Counted from the stretch's first letter, positions 1 to 9,456 are shown. The stretch is 64,000 nucleotides of DNA from JAUXFK01 sp034189035 (GCA_034189035.1 JAXHVA010000006.1:32054-96053); one strand, 5' to 3'. Notes: generated from the letters alone by a model not told the origin. Program-made: numbers and translations.

Positions 1-317
1 AAGGCATGATTCTGATACCCCACAGCCTTTGGCTTACGGGCACAGCATATACCCGCCGTTCGATGGAAAAAATCCTATTGCTTCATGCCTGTCAAAATAA
101 TACTTATATAAGTTACATTTATAGTTGAAAGTCTATAATTCGAGTCTCAACAAAAAGATAGGCAAAAATTAGTCAACTCATACGTGACAAAATTAGGGAC
201 AACCTTTGCTTTTGAGATTGACTTTATTGAATAAAAGGCCGTGTCTATCTTGATCTTGTAGCCGACATATCAACTTAGGCTGAAGAGCAATGTTTAGCAA
301 TAAAGAAAGAGGTTTTT
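1..317. other. Left edge, no firm gene
   Basis: No complete gene is visible. A plus-strand frame is open from base 2 to a TAA at 98-100 and could be the last 32 codons of a gene that begins outside the window, but I recognise no family. The rest is AT-rich, non-coding sequence in front of the broken terC-like gene. I looked for a yybP-ykoY manganese riboswitch, which often precedes terC-type genes, and saw no convincing match. Confidence 0.3.
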
Positions 318-1076
318 ATGTTTGAATGGGTAACTCATCCAAAATCCTGGTTTGCTTTGGGCACACTGATCGCACTCAAGATTGTATTAGGGATCAACAA
401 TATCATCTTTTTATCAATTCTCGTTGCAGGCTCCCTGTAGAGCAAAGAAATAGAGCTAGACAATTAGGGGTGGGATTGGCGATGTTTACTAGGTTAGCCT
501 TGCTTTTTAGTATCGTATGGGCAATGAGCCTGATTGAACCATGGTTTTCGATCTTTGGTAATGAAATGTATGGCAGAGAAATCATTTTGATACTTGGCGG
601 GCTTTTTCTTCTCGGTAAATCAACACACGAAATACACAGCAGCCTGGAAATAACTCATCGGACTGAAGCCGTTACTCAACATGCCAAGTTCTTCCAGATA
701 TTGGCACAGATAGCATTATCGGATATTGTTTTTCCCCCTGATTCGGTAATTACAGCAGTGGGGTCCGTTGCGCATTTCTCAATAATGGTAATAGCGATCC
801 TATTATCAATAGGGGTAATGTTATTTCCTGCAAAACCAATTGGCCACTTTAATAGATAATAATCCTACTATTAAGATGCTTGCGCTGGCCTTTCTCTTAT
901 TAATTGGCTTTACATTAATGGCAGAAGGTTTCAATGTGCATGTGCCGAAAGGATATATCTATTTCTCAATGGCGTTTTCTGTTGGGGTTGAGATGCTGAA
1001 TATTCGAGTTCGCAAGAAAAAAGAGACAGAGACAATTAATCTGAGTAAGAAGATTTATAGTCGAGATATTGCCTGA
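318..1076 (+). pseudogene. TerC-family membrane protein, frameshifted
   Basis: An integral membrane protein of the TerC family (tellurium resistance/Mn export-like), broken by at least two frameshifts. The ATG at 318 gives about 40 residues typical of the TerC start, including the family segment KIVLGINNIIFLSIL, then a stop near 438. Homology continues in a second frame (PVEQRNRARQLG, GREIILILGGLFLLGKSTHEIH, ALSDIVFPPDSVITAVG) to a stop at 857-859. It then resumes in a third frame with PTIKMLALAFLLLIG and GYIYFSMAFSVGVEMLN, to 1076. The family's usual length is about 240 residues and the summed pieces match this. The second membrane segment keeps the acidic DS pair, but FPPDS replaces the usual FSLDS. 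Indel sequencing errors could explain the two breaks; decay is equally possible. Confidence 0.8.
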
Positions 1077-1194
1077 TATCGGATTTTACTCAGGCTGGTG
1101 CTATATAAAGAAGAGCCCTTTTCTCTCTCCCCCATTCTTTAGCCTTGTTTAGGTCATTGCTTTTGTTGCTGAGCTCATCAATAGGAGGTGCAAA

Positions 1195-4100
1195 ATGAAT
1201 GTTTCCCGCAGAGATTTTCTAAAATTCCTTGGCTGCAGTGCGCTTATCGGCAGTACAGGCTGTATTGTCCCCCCCTCTTCAGAAATAGAAAAACAAGACT
1301 TAAGAATAAAAGGGGCCGATGTAACAACAACAATCTGCCCATACTGTGCCGTAGGGTGTGGTATGATTGTTTACACAAAGGGGAAGAAAGTTGTGAACAT
1401 TGAAGGAGACACAGAACATCCCATAAATGAGGGATCTTTATGCTCAAAAGGGAATGCTTTGATTCAGGTTATAAACAATGAAAGACGTCTCGACAGGGTA
1501 TTCTACAGAGCGCCAGGCGGTGGCCGATGGGAAGAAAAGCCATGGGATTGGGCCCTGAAACAGATCGCCATGAAGGTGAAAGAAACACGCGATACAACAT
1601 TTCTCGAAACAGATTCAGGTAAGAAAGTGAACAAGACTGAGGGCATAGCCTGTCTGGGCGGAGCAGCACTCGATAATGAGGAATGTTATCTCTTAGTAAA
1701 ACTGATGCGAGCACTCGGCATTACCTTCATTGAACACCAGGCCCGTATCTGACACACCTCCACAGTCGCCAGTCTGGCGGCAACATTCGGTAGAGGGGCC
1801 ATGACAAACCATTGGATCGATATAAAGAACTCGGACATAATAATGGTTTGCGGCTCCAATGCAGCAGATAATCATCCAATTGCCATGAAATGGATAGCCA
1901 AAGCGAGGGAAAGAGGCGCGATTCTTATCAGTGTTGATCCGAGATACACCCGCACATCATCAATGGCAGATATATACTGTAAAATGAGAAGTGGAACGGA
2001 TATAGCCTTTGTAGGAGGGCTAATTCATTATGCCCTTGAAAAGGGACGTATTCAAAAGGATTATATTATAAATTATACGAATGCCTCATTTATTATAAAT
2101 AAAAATATTGATTTTACGGATGGTCTTTTTTCAGGATATGATCAAAAAACACGTTCCTATGACAAATCAACATGGCAATATGAACTTGACTCATCTGGAA
2201 ATCCTGTGCGGGACATGACTCTTGAACATCCCCGCTGCGTGTTCCAACTTCTGAAAAAGCATTACAGCCGGTATGATATTGATACAGTCTGCAATATCAC
2301 AGGTGCCCCCAAAGAGACATACATAAAGGTATGTGAATTCTTTACATCGACCTATAAAGCGGATCGCGTGGCAACCTGGCTTTATGCTATGGGTACAACA
2401 CAGCACACAAATGGCACACAGAATGTACGATCCTATGCCCTATTACAGCTTATACTGGGCAATATAGGTCTTTCAGGCGGCGGCATAAATGCACTCAGAG
2501 GAGAATCGAATGTGCAAGGTTCAACCGACATGTGTCTCCTTTTCGACATTCTGCCAGGTTATCTCAAGTCTCCAGTTAGGGAGAATCAGACTCTCAAGCA
2601 GTATCTTGAAGAATGGACACCCATTGCAGTTGATCCCCGGTCCGCGAACTGGTGGGGCAATTATCCAAAGTATACAGTGTCTCTTTTAAAGGCATGGTAT
2701 GGCGATAATGCAAACAAGGATAATGAATTCGGATATCAGTATCTCCCTAAGCGAAGCGAAGATTGCTCTCACATATCTATATTTGAAGCAATGCATGTCG
2801 GAAGGATAAAAGGCCTTTTCTGCTTTGGGCAGAATCCTGCTGTCGGCGGACCCAACGCTAACAGAGAACGCTTAGCGCTTGAAAAGCTTGACTGGCTCGT
2901 GGCAGTTGACCTGTGGGAGACCGAAACAGCACAGTTCTGGAAACGTCCAGGCGTTGACCCGAAAAAGATAAATACAGAGGTGTTTCTGCTTCCTGCTTGC
3001 TCATCTGTTGAAAAGGAAGGCAGCATAACAAACAGCGGCAGATGGGTACAGTGGCGGTACAGGGCAGTGGAACCTATTGGTGAATCCAAGTCGGATCTAT
3101 GGATTATTGACGCGCTTTACAAATCAATTCGTGATGAATATAAAGAAGAAGGGATCTTTCCAGATCCTATTTTAAAACTCAACTGGAACTATGGAAACGG
3201 AAGCGGGGTGGATCCACATAAAGAGCCTGATGTACATATGGTCGCTAGGGAGATAAATGGCTGCTTCACAAAAGACAAGACAGTCAATGACAGGCACTTT
3301 AAAAAGGGAGATCAGGTGCCGTCATTTTCCTGGCTGCAGGACGACGGTTCAACATGTTCTGGAAACTGGCTCTACTGTGGATCATATACTGGGAAGGACA
3401 AAAATGACAACAAGATGGCCCGACGCAATCAAAAAGATGCCATGAACAATATAGGCATTTTCCCTGAATGGGCATGGTGCTGGCCTATCAATCGTCGAAT
3501 TATTTACAACCGGGCATCAGTCGATTTAAAAGGCAAACCCTGGGACAGCAGTCGCTGGGTGATCAGATGGACAGGACCGGCAGGAAAATGGTTCGGAGGC
3601 GATGTGCCCGATGGAAGCTGGTCTCCTGGAACAAAGCACCCCTTTATCATGAAACCGGACGGACATGGCCAGCTGTGGGCCGCAACCCTTGTAGACGGCC
3701 CATTGCCTGAACATTATGAACCTCTCGAAAGCCCTGTCCCAAATCTGCTGTCATCACAGCAGGCTAATCCTGCGATAAAACTCTGGCATAAAGAAGTGCC
3801 ACAAGGTAATCCTATTGGCGACCGAAAACGTTACCCCATTGTCGGGACAACATATAGGGTCAGCGAGCACTGGCAGGCCGGGGCAATGACAAGAAACCTG
3901 CCCTGGCTCGTAGAACTTGTGCCCGATGTATTTGCTGAGCTGAGCCGAGAGCTTGCTGAATTGAAAGGGATCAGAAATGGCGATAGAGTGTTCATCGAAA
4001 CAGCCCGGGGCAAAATCAAGGCCTATGCCCTTGTTACTGAGCGTTTCTCGCCTTTTAAAATATGTAATAGATCTGTTCATCAAATTGGGATTATATGGCA

Positions 4101-4236
4101 GTTCGGGTATTCAGGTATTGCAAAAGGCGATAGTGCGAACATTCTTACTTCTCACGTTGGTGATGCCAATACAATGATCCCTGAATTCAAGGCGTTCCTT
4201 TGTGATATTAATAAGATAGAAGAGGCAAAAACATGA
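1195..4236 (+). CDS. fdhA: Selenocysteine formate dehydrogenase, catalytic subunit
   Basis: Catalytic subunit of a periplasmic, membrane-anchored formate dehydrogenase (FdnG type): formate to CO2, on Mo/W-bis-PGD plus one [4Fe-4S]. The reading frame runs through an in-frame TGA at 1750-1752 (residue 186), exactly at the family's Sec position; the frame resumes without a shift and ends at 4236, giving 1013 residues, about the size of E. coli FdnG. The N terminus has a Tat signal (SRRDFLKFLG, residues 4-13). The cluster ligands are C48, C51, C55 and C83. The C-terminal molybdopterin-dinucleotide domain follows residue ~850. The start at 1195 has an AGGAGGT ribosome site at 1182-1188. Its stop overlaps the next gene by 4 bp. 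Gene callers will split this into two ORFs. Tat export fits the partner subunits downstream. Confidence 0.95.
1750..1781 (+). promoter_or_regulatory. UGA codon and bacterial SECIS hairpin in fdhA
   Basis: Directly after the in-frame TGA (1750-1752) the sequence folds into a hairpin: GUCGCC (1765-1770) pairs with GGCGGC (1776-1781), six pairs including one G-U, closing the five-base loop AGUCU. Spacing from the UGA (12 nt) and the loop GU match bacterial SECIS elements bound by SelB. It would direct Sec insertion at residue 186. selB is in the same window at 51200. Confidence 0.85.
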
Positions 4237-5015
4237 AGGGTTTGCTCATTGATTTAACACGATGCATAGGATGTCGCGCATGCCAGGTGGCATGTAAACA
4301 ATGGAACAGTCTTTCTGCGGAGAAAACAGGTTTTTTTAAAGGAAAAGGATACGAGAACCCTGGGCGACTGTCGTCAAGGACATGGACTGTCATCAAATTT
4401 AACGACATCAAGGGCTCCGTGGGCTATGACTGGGTTTTCAGCAAGCGCCAGTGCTTTCACTGCATAAAACCTTCGTGCGTATCCGTATGCCCTGTGAGCG
4501 CTCTCAATAGATCGAAAAGCGGTGCTGTTTTATATAACTCAAGTCGATGTCTTGGGTGTAGGTACTGTCAGATGGCCTGTCCCTTTAATATCCCCTGTTT
4601 TGACTGGGACAAGGCAATTCCTGAAATCAGAAAATGTACTCTATGTGTTGACCGAACAGATGCTGGTATGGAGCCTGCATGCTCAAAGACATGCCCTACT
4701 GATGCAATAGTGTTCGGTGATAGGGATGACCTTATCAAGAATGCTGAAAAAAGGATAATACAAAACCCAGCCCAATATGTCAACCATATCTACGGAAGGC
4801 ATGAAGTCGGAGGAACCGGGGTTCTTTATCTTTCCAGCGTGCCTTTTGAGAAGCTTGGATTCAGAATAGACCTCCCCAAAACCCCCATTGCTGAAAAATC
4901 GAGGATTGCTATGGAATCAATACCTTATCTCATGACAGGGCTTGGCACTATCCTTGGCTTTCTAGCTTGGATCATCAACCGTAGGATTGAAAATGAAAAA
5001 AGAGATAGCGATTAA
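4233..5015 (+). CDS. fdhB: Formate dehydrogenase iron-sulfur subunit
   Basis: Electron-transfer subunit (FdnH/HybA-like, 260 residues) carrying electrons from the catalytic subunit to the membrane subunit. Four ferredoxin-like Cys groups are visible: C11, C14, C17, C21 at the N terminus, then groups in QCFHCIKPSCVSVCP, RCLGCRYCQMACP and KCTLCVDRTDAGMEPACSKTCP. A single hydrophobic stretch near residues 228-250 (IPYLMTGLGTILGFLAWII) should anchor the C terminus in the membrane, as in FdnH. There is no signal peptide of its own; such subunits are exported with the Tat-bearing partner. The gene overlaps the end of fdhA by ATGA, so the two are translationally coupled. Confidence 0.93.
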   Translation: MKGLLIDLTRCIGCRACQVACKQWNSLSAEKTGFFKGKGYENPGRLSSRTWTVIKFNDIKGSVGYDWVFSKRQCFHCIKPSCVSVCPVSALNRSKSGAVLYNSSRCLGCRYCQMACPFNIPCFDWDKAIPEIRKCTLCVDRTDAGMEPACSKTCPTDAIVFGDRDDLIKNAEKRIIQNPAQYVNHIYGRHEVGGTGVLYLSSVPFEKLGFRIDLPKTPIAEKSRIAMESIPYLMTGLGTILGFLAWIINRRIENEKRDSD

Positions 5016-5103
5016 AATTTAACCGCCGTCGAAGCTCGAAGATAGTTTTTATTTACATAGGACTAAATTGATACAAAAATAGAAGCTCTTGTTAAGGTTA
5101 ATC

Positions 5104-6372
5104 ATGAATAATGGAAAGGCATACGTATCACCCGGATTTATTGTATTGTGGACCTTGACAATACTTGGAATTGCTTTGATTCTTTTACGTTTTGCATATG
5201 GCCTTGGATCAATAACAAATCTGAATGACGATATGCCCTGGGGGCTTTGGATCAGCTTTGATATCCTTGCAGGTATTGCCCTGGCAGCCGGAGGGTTTGT
5301 GCTCGCCGGCACAATTCATCTTTTCGGAAGGAACAAATTCAACGAGCTATCCCGCCCTGCAATCTTAACTGCTTTTCTGGGATATATCATGTTTATAATA
5401 GCCCTGATTGTTGACTTGGGACGTCCCTGGAATTTGCTTAATATCATATTCAGCGGTAATCATACCTCTCCTTTATACGAAGTAGGATGGTGCGTCATTT
5501 TTTACACCTTTGTTCTCTTTCTTGAGTTTCTTCCGGCCGTGTTTGAAAGATTCAACATGGAGCAGACACACAAAAACTGGAAATCACTTGTACCATGGCT
5601 TGTCATTATCATACTGAGCATATTTATTTTTGCCATGACTCATTCATGGGTATGGGCATTTTTCATGGCTACAATTTTTTTAGCCTGGGAAATATCTATG
5701 CGAATCGGCATTATACCACGTGACCAGCAAATGCCCATTCTCTTAATAATAGCAGGAATTATTCTCTCCACCTTGCATCAGTCATCACTTGGGACGATTT
5801 ACCTGATGGCACCACATAAACTCCATGTTCTATGGTATTCTCCACTTCTCCCTGTCCTCTTCTTTCTTTCTGCTGTTATGGTCGGTCCTGCTATGGTAAT
5901 CTTTGAAGCCATTTGCTGTGACAGGTTTCTTGGGCACAGAGCAAACTTTGGTCTGCTGCAGGGGTTGTCAAAGACCCTGCCATTTTTCCTTGGGATTTAC
6001 CTGATCACACAGATCAGCGATATTATGGCAAGGGGAGCTCTTCGAGAAGTTTTTCAGGTAAGCATCCCATCTGTTTCCTGGTGGCTGGAGGTCAGTATAG
6101 GCATTATCATACCAATACTCCTTTTTATATCAGGCTTTACAAAAAGAGAAGGTGGGCTTTTCCTAGCTGTTTTCATTGTAGCAGCAGGAGTTGTCTGGAA
6201 CCGTGTAAACGTGTCTATTGTCGGCATCGAGACAAACGCCTCTTGGGAGGCCTACTTTCCTCGTTGGTCTGAATTCTTTATTACTATAGGGATTCTGTCC
6301 GGGGGCTTGCTTGCATACAGATGGTTTACAGACAATCTCTCTCTCAGAGAAAAGATACAGAACAAAACATAG
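5104..6372 (+). CDS. HybB/NrfD-type membrane subunit of formate dehydrogenase
   Basis: A polytopic inner-membrane protein, about ten hydrophobic helices, of the NrfD/PsrC/HybB family, which takes electrons from the Fe-S subunit and exchanges them with quinone without haem. Family signatures near the start include FAYGLGS, DDMPWGLWISFDILAG and the acidic/arginine segment LIVDLGRPWN. The 422-residue length fits. I chose ATG 5104, with TAAGG seven bases upstream, over a TTG at 5089. It replaces the cytochrome b (FdnI) subunit of the E. coli enzyme, so the complex is an FdhGH-HybB arrangement. An 88-bp gap separates it from fdhB, and it is surely the same operon. No terminator is evident after it. 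Confidence 0.88.
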   Translation: MNNGKAYVSPGFIVLWTLTILGIALILLRFAYGLGSITNLNDDMPWGLWISFDILAGIALAAGGFVLAGTIHLFGRNKFNELSRPAILTAFLGYIMFIIALIVDLGRPWNLLNIIFSGNHTSPLYEVGWCVIFYTFVLFLEFLPAVFERFNMEQTHKNWKSLVPWLVIIILSIFIFAMTHSWVWAFFMATIFLAWEISMRIGIIPRDQQMPILLIIAGIILSTLHQSSLGTIYLMAPHKLHVLWYSPLLPVLFFLSAVMVGPAMVIFEAICCDRFLGHRANFGLLQGLSKTLPFFLGIYLITQISDIMARGALREVFQVSIPSVSWWLEVSIGIIIPILLFISGFTKREGGLFLAVFIVAAGVVWNRVNVSIVGIETNASWEAYFPRWSEFFITIGILSGGLLAYRWFTDNLSLREKIQNKT

Positions 6373-6729
6373 TCCTCACCCATCAACGGGCTATTGCCCA
6401 CATCAGTTTCAAGTCATTTAGCATAGCAAGGGTGCATATACAGCTCAATTTAACGCTTGACCAATCCCATCTGAGTGTTACAATATCTTATTATGGACAC
6501 GCTCACCATAAAATTACCAAATAAATTAAGATCTGATTTTTAAAGGCTCAGTAAGGAGCAGAACAAACCTGTGTGTAACATTGTACGCGAATCGCTACGT
6601 CAATATGTTGCAGTCGCAAAAATTTCGTGTCCTTCGGAAAAAGGCATTACCTTTTACTGAAGCTCAAGGGTTTTTAACCGATGAGGACGTCTTCAGGGCG
6701 ATTTGAAAGCCATGTGAGGTAGAGGCCCC
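6373..6729. other. Intergenic region, no gene seen
   Basis: About 360 bases between the formate dehydrogenase operon and the phosphoesterase. Short open frames run in from the upstream gene but show no recognisable protein. No clear rho-independent terminator or sigma-70 promoter stands out. The last bases contain GAGGTAGAGG, the ribosome site of the next gene. Confidence 0.4.
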
Positions 6730-7509
6730 TTGAATATTATTCTTAGTCAGAAAAATCGTCAGAGAGTTACAATACTTCATACAGCAGATCTTCATTTGAA
6801 GGGAAGCAAAGAGGGCGTAACCGGAGATGGTCCCCCGCGGTTCGATGACTCCTGTACAATTCTAAAAGCGCTTATTGACACTGCAAATCAACTCTGCATT
6901 GATCTCGTGCTTATCGCAGGAGACCTCTTTGATGATTATCATCCTTCGAAACGCTTCGTTTCAAGCGTGTTAGATGAATTGTCTCGTTTGGAACCTCCGA
7001 CTATTATTATTCCCGGAAATCATGATTGTCTCGACAACTCAGACACCTTTACAGGATCCGACTGGACAACGAAGGACATGCATCCTTATGTGATTACCAA
7101 TCCTCCAGGAGAAATCCTTGAAGCGCCAGGGCTTCCGGTTATAGTCTGGGGACGCGCCATGGAGCAGCATACCTCCTTTTTTGAACCTTTAGCAGGTCTG
7201 CCTTGCAGGAACGAAGGGGCATGGCATATTGCCATGGGGCATGGGTTTTATTACGGAGAAGGTGAGTCAGGACATCGATCCTCTCCCATCTATGCGAATC
7301 AGATACTCCATTCGAACTGGGACTACTTTGCACTCGGTCACACACACTTTCACACGGATGTATCACAAGGTAGGATAAAGGCTGCCTATTCCGGTTCCCC
7401 ACTGCCTGCATGGAATCCAAATGCTGAGGTACTTCTTATTGATTTAGACGGTCTGCGGAATGAACCGGTCTTTGTAAACAGGCTCTCTTTGTTCATTGTT
7501 GGAAGATAA
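6730..7509 (+). CDS. SbcD/Mre11-like metallophosphoesterase
   Basis: A calcineurin-like phosphoesterase of 259 residues resembling the nuclease domain of SbcD/Mre11/YhaO DNA-repair exonucleases. Metal-binding motifs occur in order: TADLHL (D20, H22), GDLFDD (D65), GNHD (96-99), a histidine in MGHGF, and GHTHFH near residue 205. The start is TTG 6730, preceded by GAGGTAGAGG. It lacks the C-terminal capping domain of full-length SbcD, and no SbcC/Rad50 ATPase is adjacent, so its DNA role is only inferred. Its last 16 codons are duplicated at 19230-19286, where the same C-terminal residues are encoded with one amino-acid change. Confidence 0.8.
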   Translation: MNIILSQKNRQRVTILHTADLHLKGSKEGVTGDGPPRFDDSCTILKALIDTANQLCIDLVLIAGDLFDDYHPSKRFVSSVLDELSRLEPPTIIIPGNHDCLDNSDTFTGSDWTTKDMHPYVITNPPGEILEAPGLPVIVWGRAMEQHTSFFEPLAGLPCRNEGAWHIAMGHGFYYGEGESGHRSSPIYANQILHSNWDYFALGHTHFHTDVSQGRIKAAYSGSPLPAWNPNAEVLLIDLDGLRNEPVFVNRLSLFIVGR

Positions 7510-7512
7510 TCA
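7456..7512 (+). repeat. 57-bp direct repeat, copy 1 (phosphoesterase 3' end)
   Basis: A 57-bp segment starting CGGAATGAACCGG and ending GATAATCA, identical to 19230-19286 except at two bases. It covers the end of the phosphoesterase gene and its stop codon. In copy 2 the last three bases are also the stop codon of the opposing acyl-CoA synthetase gene. The pair brackets 11.7 kb of mostly decayed accessory DNA. Confidence 0.9.
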
Positions 7513-7556
7513 ATAGTATTGATTTGCTCATTCGCATAAATGAGCAAGGATACTAG

Positions 7557-8261
7557 ATGGTATATCAAGAGGTGACAAATCATTTGCGTAGTTTGGCTAA
7601 TCCTGAAATAGCTAAACACTCTCAGCGTTTTTTCAAAACAGCAGAGGGTGAATATGGTTTTGGGGATAAGTTCCTCGGTATCCGAGTTCCAGTTATTCGT
7701 CAGACAGTCAAGAAGTATAACAATACTCCATTGAGTTTAGCAGAACAACTTTTGAAGTCTGAGTATCACGAAGTTCGGCTATTTGCATTGCTCCTTTTAG
7801 TTTTTCGCTTTTCCAAATCCAACGCCGATGAGCAAAAAGAGATCTATCATCTATATTTGAGGAACACTCAGTATATAAATAACTGGGACTTAGTTGATTG
7901 CTCGGCCCATCACATTGTGGGCACTTATTTAGAAAACAAGGACAAATCCGTGTTGTATAATTTATCAAAGTCGAATTCGCTCTGGGAACGTCGGATAGCG
8001 ATCATGTCTACTTTTTACTTTATTAAGAAAGGCCAATTTAGCGATACATTGCAGATTTCAGAGCAATTACTCAGCGACCAAGAAGATCTAATTCATAAGG
8101 CAGTGGGCTGGATGCTTAGAGAAGTTGGAAAACGAGACTTAGCCAAAGAAGTCGCGTTCTTAAAAGCCCATTATCAAAAAATGCCAAGGACAATGCTCAG
8201 GTACGCGATCGAGAAATTCAGCAAAGAAGAGCGACAAAAATATTTGCGTGGCACAATGTGA
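7557..8261 (+). CDS. AlkD-like DNA alkylation repair protein
   Basis: A 234-residue, all-helical HEAT-like repeat protein of the AlkD/AlkC DNA glycosylase superfamily, which removes alkylated bases (3-methyladenine, 7-methylguanine) without base flipping. Family features are the early FGDKFLGIRVPVIR segment, EVRLFALLLLVF, NNWDLVDCSAHHIVG with its W-D pair, LWERRIAIMSTFYFI, and the C-terminal HKAVGWMLREVGK and MPRTMLRYAIEKF. The aspartate in NNWDLVD corresponds to the catalytic Asp. Length is normal and the frame is intact. ATG 7557 is used. The gene sits just inside the repeat-bracketed block and is one of the few intact genes there. Confidence 0.88.
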   Translation: MVYQEVTNHLRSLANPEIAKHSQRFFKTAEGEYGFGDKFLGIRVPVIRQTVKKYNNTPLSLAEQLLKSEYHEVRLFALLLLVFRFSKSNADEQKEIYHLYLRNTQYINNWDLVDCSAHHIVGTYLENKDKSVLYNLSKSNSLWERRIAIMSTFYFIKKGQFSDTLQISEQLLSDQEDLIHKAVGWMLREVGKRDLAKEVAFLKAHYQKMPRTMLRYAIEKFSKEERQKYLRGTM

Positions 8262-8391
8262 CAAACACCTAACATTTATATTCAATCATAATCTCTTGAA
8301 GCAATTTCAGGTCCTGCTTGGCGAATCGAAGCGGGATACTCGGACTCAGACGTTCTTTACGATCTTTGTGGGAAAAAAAGAGGGACAGGAG

Positions 8392-8514
8392 GTAAATAAG
8401 TAACCAATTCACATTTTAAGCTGATAATGATTTAGCTTTGGGATAGTTTCGCCTCTACAAAGAGCATGTCCAATCATGTTAGTTATCTTCTTGCCACACT
8501 CCCCTATTCCATTC
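8392..8514 (+). repeat. ~120-bp direct repeat, copy 1
   Basis: A stretch from GTAAATAAGTAACC to CCATTC is repeated in the same orientation at 9090-9210, with roughly 80% identity and identical cores such as GGGATAGTTTCGCCTCTACAAA and ATCATGTTAGTTA. The copies flank the nucleotidyltransferase gene. A similar purine-rich run (aaaaaagagggacagg / aaaaaagaaaaggggaacgg) precedes both. The rest of the 450-bp gap 8262-8712 holds nothing I recognise, apart from a short open frame (8306-8403) that may be the tail of a lost gene. Confidence 0.8.
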
Positions 8515-8712
8515 CCAATTGGTAGCGATTTTGTTTTTGACTATTATGCTTTTTCTTTGCTAGCATCAAAATGGGTCCCCCATCTCACCAAATCCGAAAC
8601 AAACCTCATGCCCATTTGAGCACCACAAAGGATGAAAATTAAGTAATCGTTTATTCGATTTTGACAAAAAACCTGGGTGATATAAGAAGATTTCGCGATG
8701 AAGTGCTAAGGT

Positions 8713-9090
8713 ATGAATGATATTCCACTGCCACAAATAAAAGAAATATTATCAGCCAACAAGGATGTAGCCTTTGCCTACATCTTGGGTTCTGCCGCAA
8801 GGGGAATGAATTTAAGGCAAGGCTCTGATCTTGATATGGCTGTGTATTTTTATAGGAATCCTGATGTAGATCAGGTTTACAGGTTTATAAAAGGTATAGA
8901 AGATAGGATAGGCGAGAATGTCATTGACCTGGTGGTCCTTAACGGTTGTGAAGACTTTGTATTGAGGAATGAAGTCCTAAAAGGTGTCTTGGTTTTCTGT
9001 CGCGATGTTGACCTCCATGCATCATTTTTTTCATGGACACTCCGCATGTATGAAGACCAGATGCTTCAAAAAAGAAAAGGGGAACGGTAG
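8713..9090 (+). CDS. MntA-like minimal nucleotidyltransferase
   Basis: A 125-residue protein of the MNT (MntA) nucleotidyltransferase family, antitoxins that add AMP to their HepT/HEPN RNase partner. The signature is present: GSAARGMNLRQGSDLDMAV (residues ~26-44), i.e. GSxxRGx5-7SDxD, then a later Asp in NVIDLVVLN. The start is ATG 8713 with a weak AAGG upstream. The usual HepT partner should lie within a few bases on the same strand, but none is present on either side, so this is an orphan or a remnant of a toxin-antitoxin pair. The gene sits between two ~120-bp direct repeats, as if carried or duplicated as a cassette. Confidence 0.8.
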   Translation: MNDIPLPQIKEILSANKDVAFAYILGSAARGMNLRQGSDLDMAVYFYRNPDVDQVYRFIKGIEDRIGENVIDLVVLNGCEDFVLRNEVLKGVLVFCRDVDLHASFFSWTLRMYEDQMLQKRKGER

Positions 9091-9210
9091 TAAATAAGTA
9101 ACCGAGTAACATTCTAAGTTGATAAGGATTTAGCTGTGGGATAGTTTCGCCTCTACAAACTGCAGGTCCGATCATGTTAGTTACTTTCTTACCACTGCCC
9201 CCATTCCTTC
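9090..9210 (+). repeat. ~120-bp direct repeat, copy 2
   Basis: Second copy of the repeat at 8392-8514. It starts at the last base of the nucleotidyltransferase stop codon and ends next to the group II intron remnant. It encodes no protein in common with copy 1. Confidence 0.8.
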
Positions 9211-9211
9211 A

Positions 9212-9367
9212 GCAACTACAAAGTTCTATAAATTTACCATAAGAATGGTGAGGAAATGGATGAACCGGCGCAGTTGGAAGCGAAAAATAAGTTGGGTTAG
9301 ATTTACAGAATATCTTGAGCACTATCCATTGCCGAAACCAAAAATGGTACAAAGCTTTTACTTGTGA
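9212..9367 (+). pseudogene. Group II intron reverse transcriptase, 3' fragment
   Basis: About 50 codons ending in TGA at 9365-9367 match the extreme C terminus (maturase/GIIM end) of group II intron-type reverse transcriptases. The conserved KWMNRRSWKRKISW element is followed by F-x3-L-E-x2-PLPKPKM and a final SFY. The RT catalytic domain (YADD) is absent. Upstream lies repeat copy 2, so the 5' part has been lost. The call is supported by the RNA hairpin directly downstream, which accompanies such ORFs. No start codon is implied; it is a relic. Confidence 0.7.
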
Positions 9368-9440
9368 CCTGTTAGGGGAGTTGGACTGAGGAGCCGGATG
9401 TGGGAAATTCACAAGTCCAGTTCTGTGATGGGCATTGAAA
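9368..9440 (+). other. Group II intron-associated RNA hairpin remnant
   Basis: Behind the RT fragment, bases 9391-9425 carry the GAGCCGGAUG...CAAGUCCAGUUCUG pattern found in group II intron/RT elements. UGUG (9399-9402) pairs with CACA (9410-9413), and flanking GGA/UCC and GAGC/GUUC pair outside. This marks the element's RNA part. I cannot define the intron boundary. Confidence 0.5.
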
Positions 9441-9456
9441 CTCCTCATATTAATTA

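Noticed and set aside
1..317. yybP-ykoY manganese riboswitch before terC
   Set aside because: The conserved loops and stems could not be found by eye.
8392..9210. Integron attC sites around the nucleotidyltransferase
   Set aside because: The GTTAGTT in the repeats lacks the paired RYYYAAC and the palindromic fold of attC, and no integrase is present.
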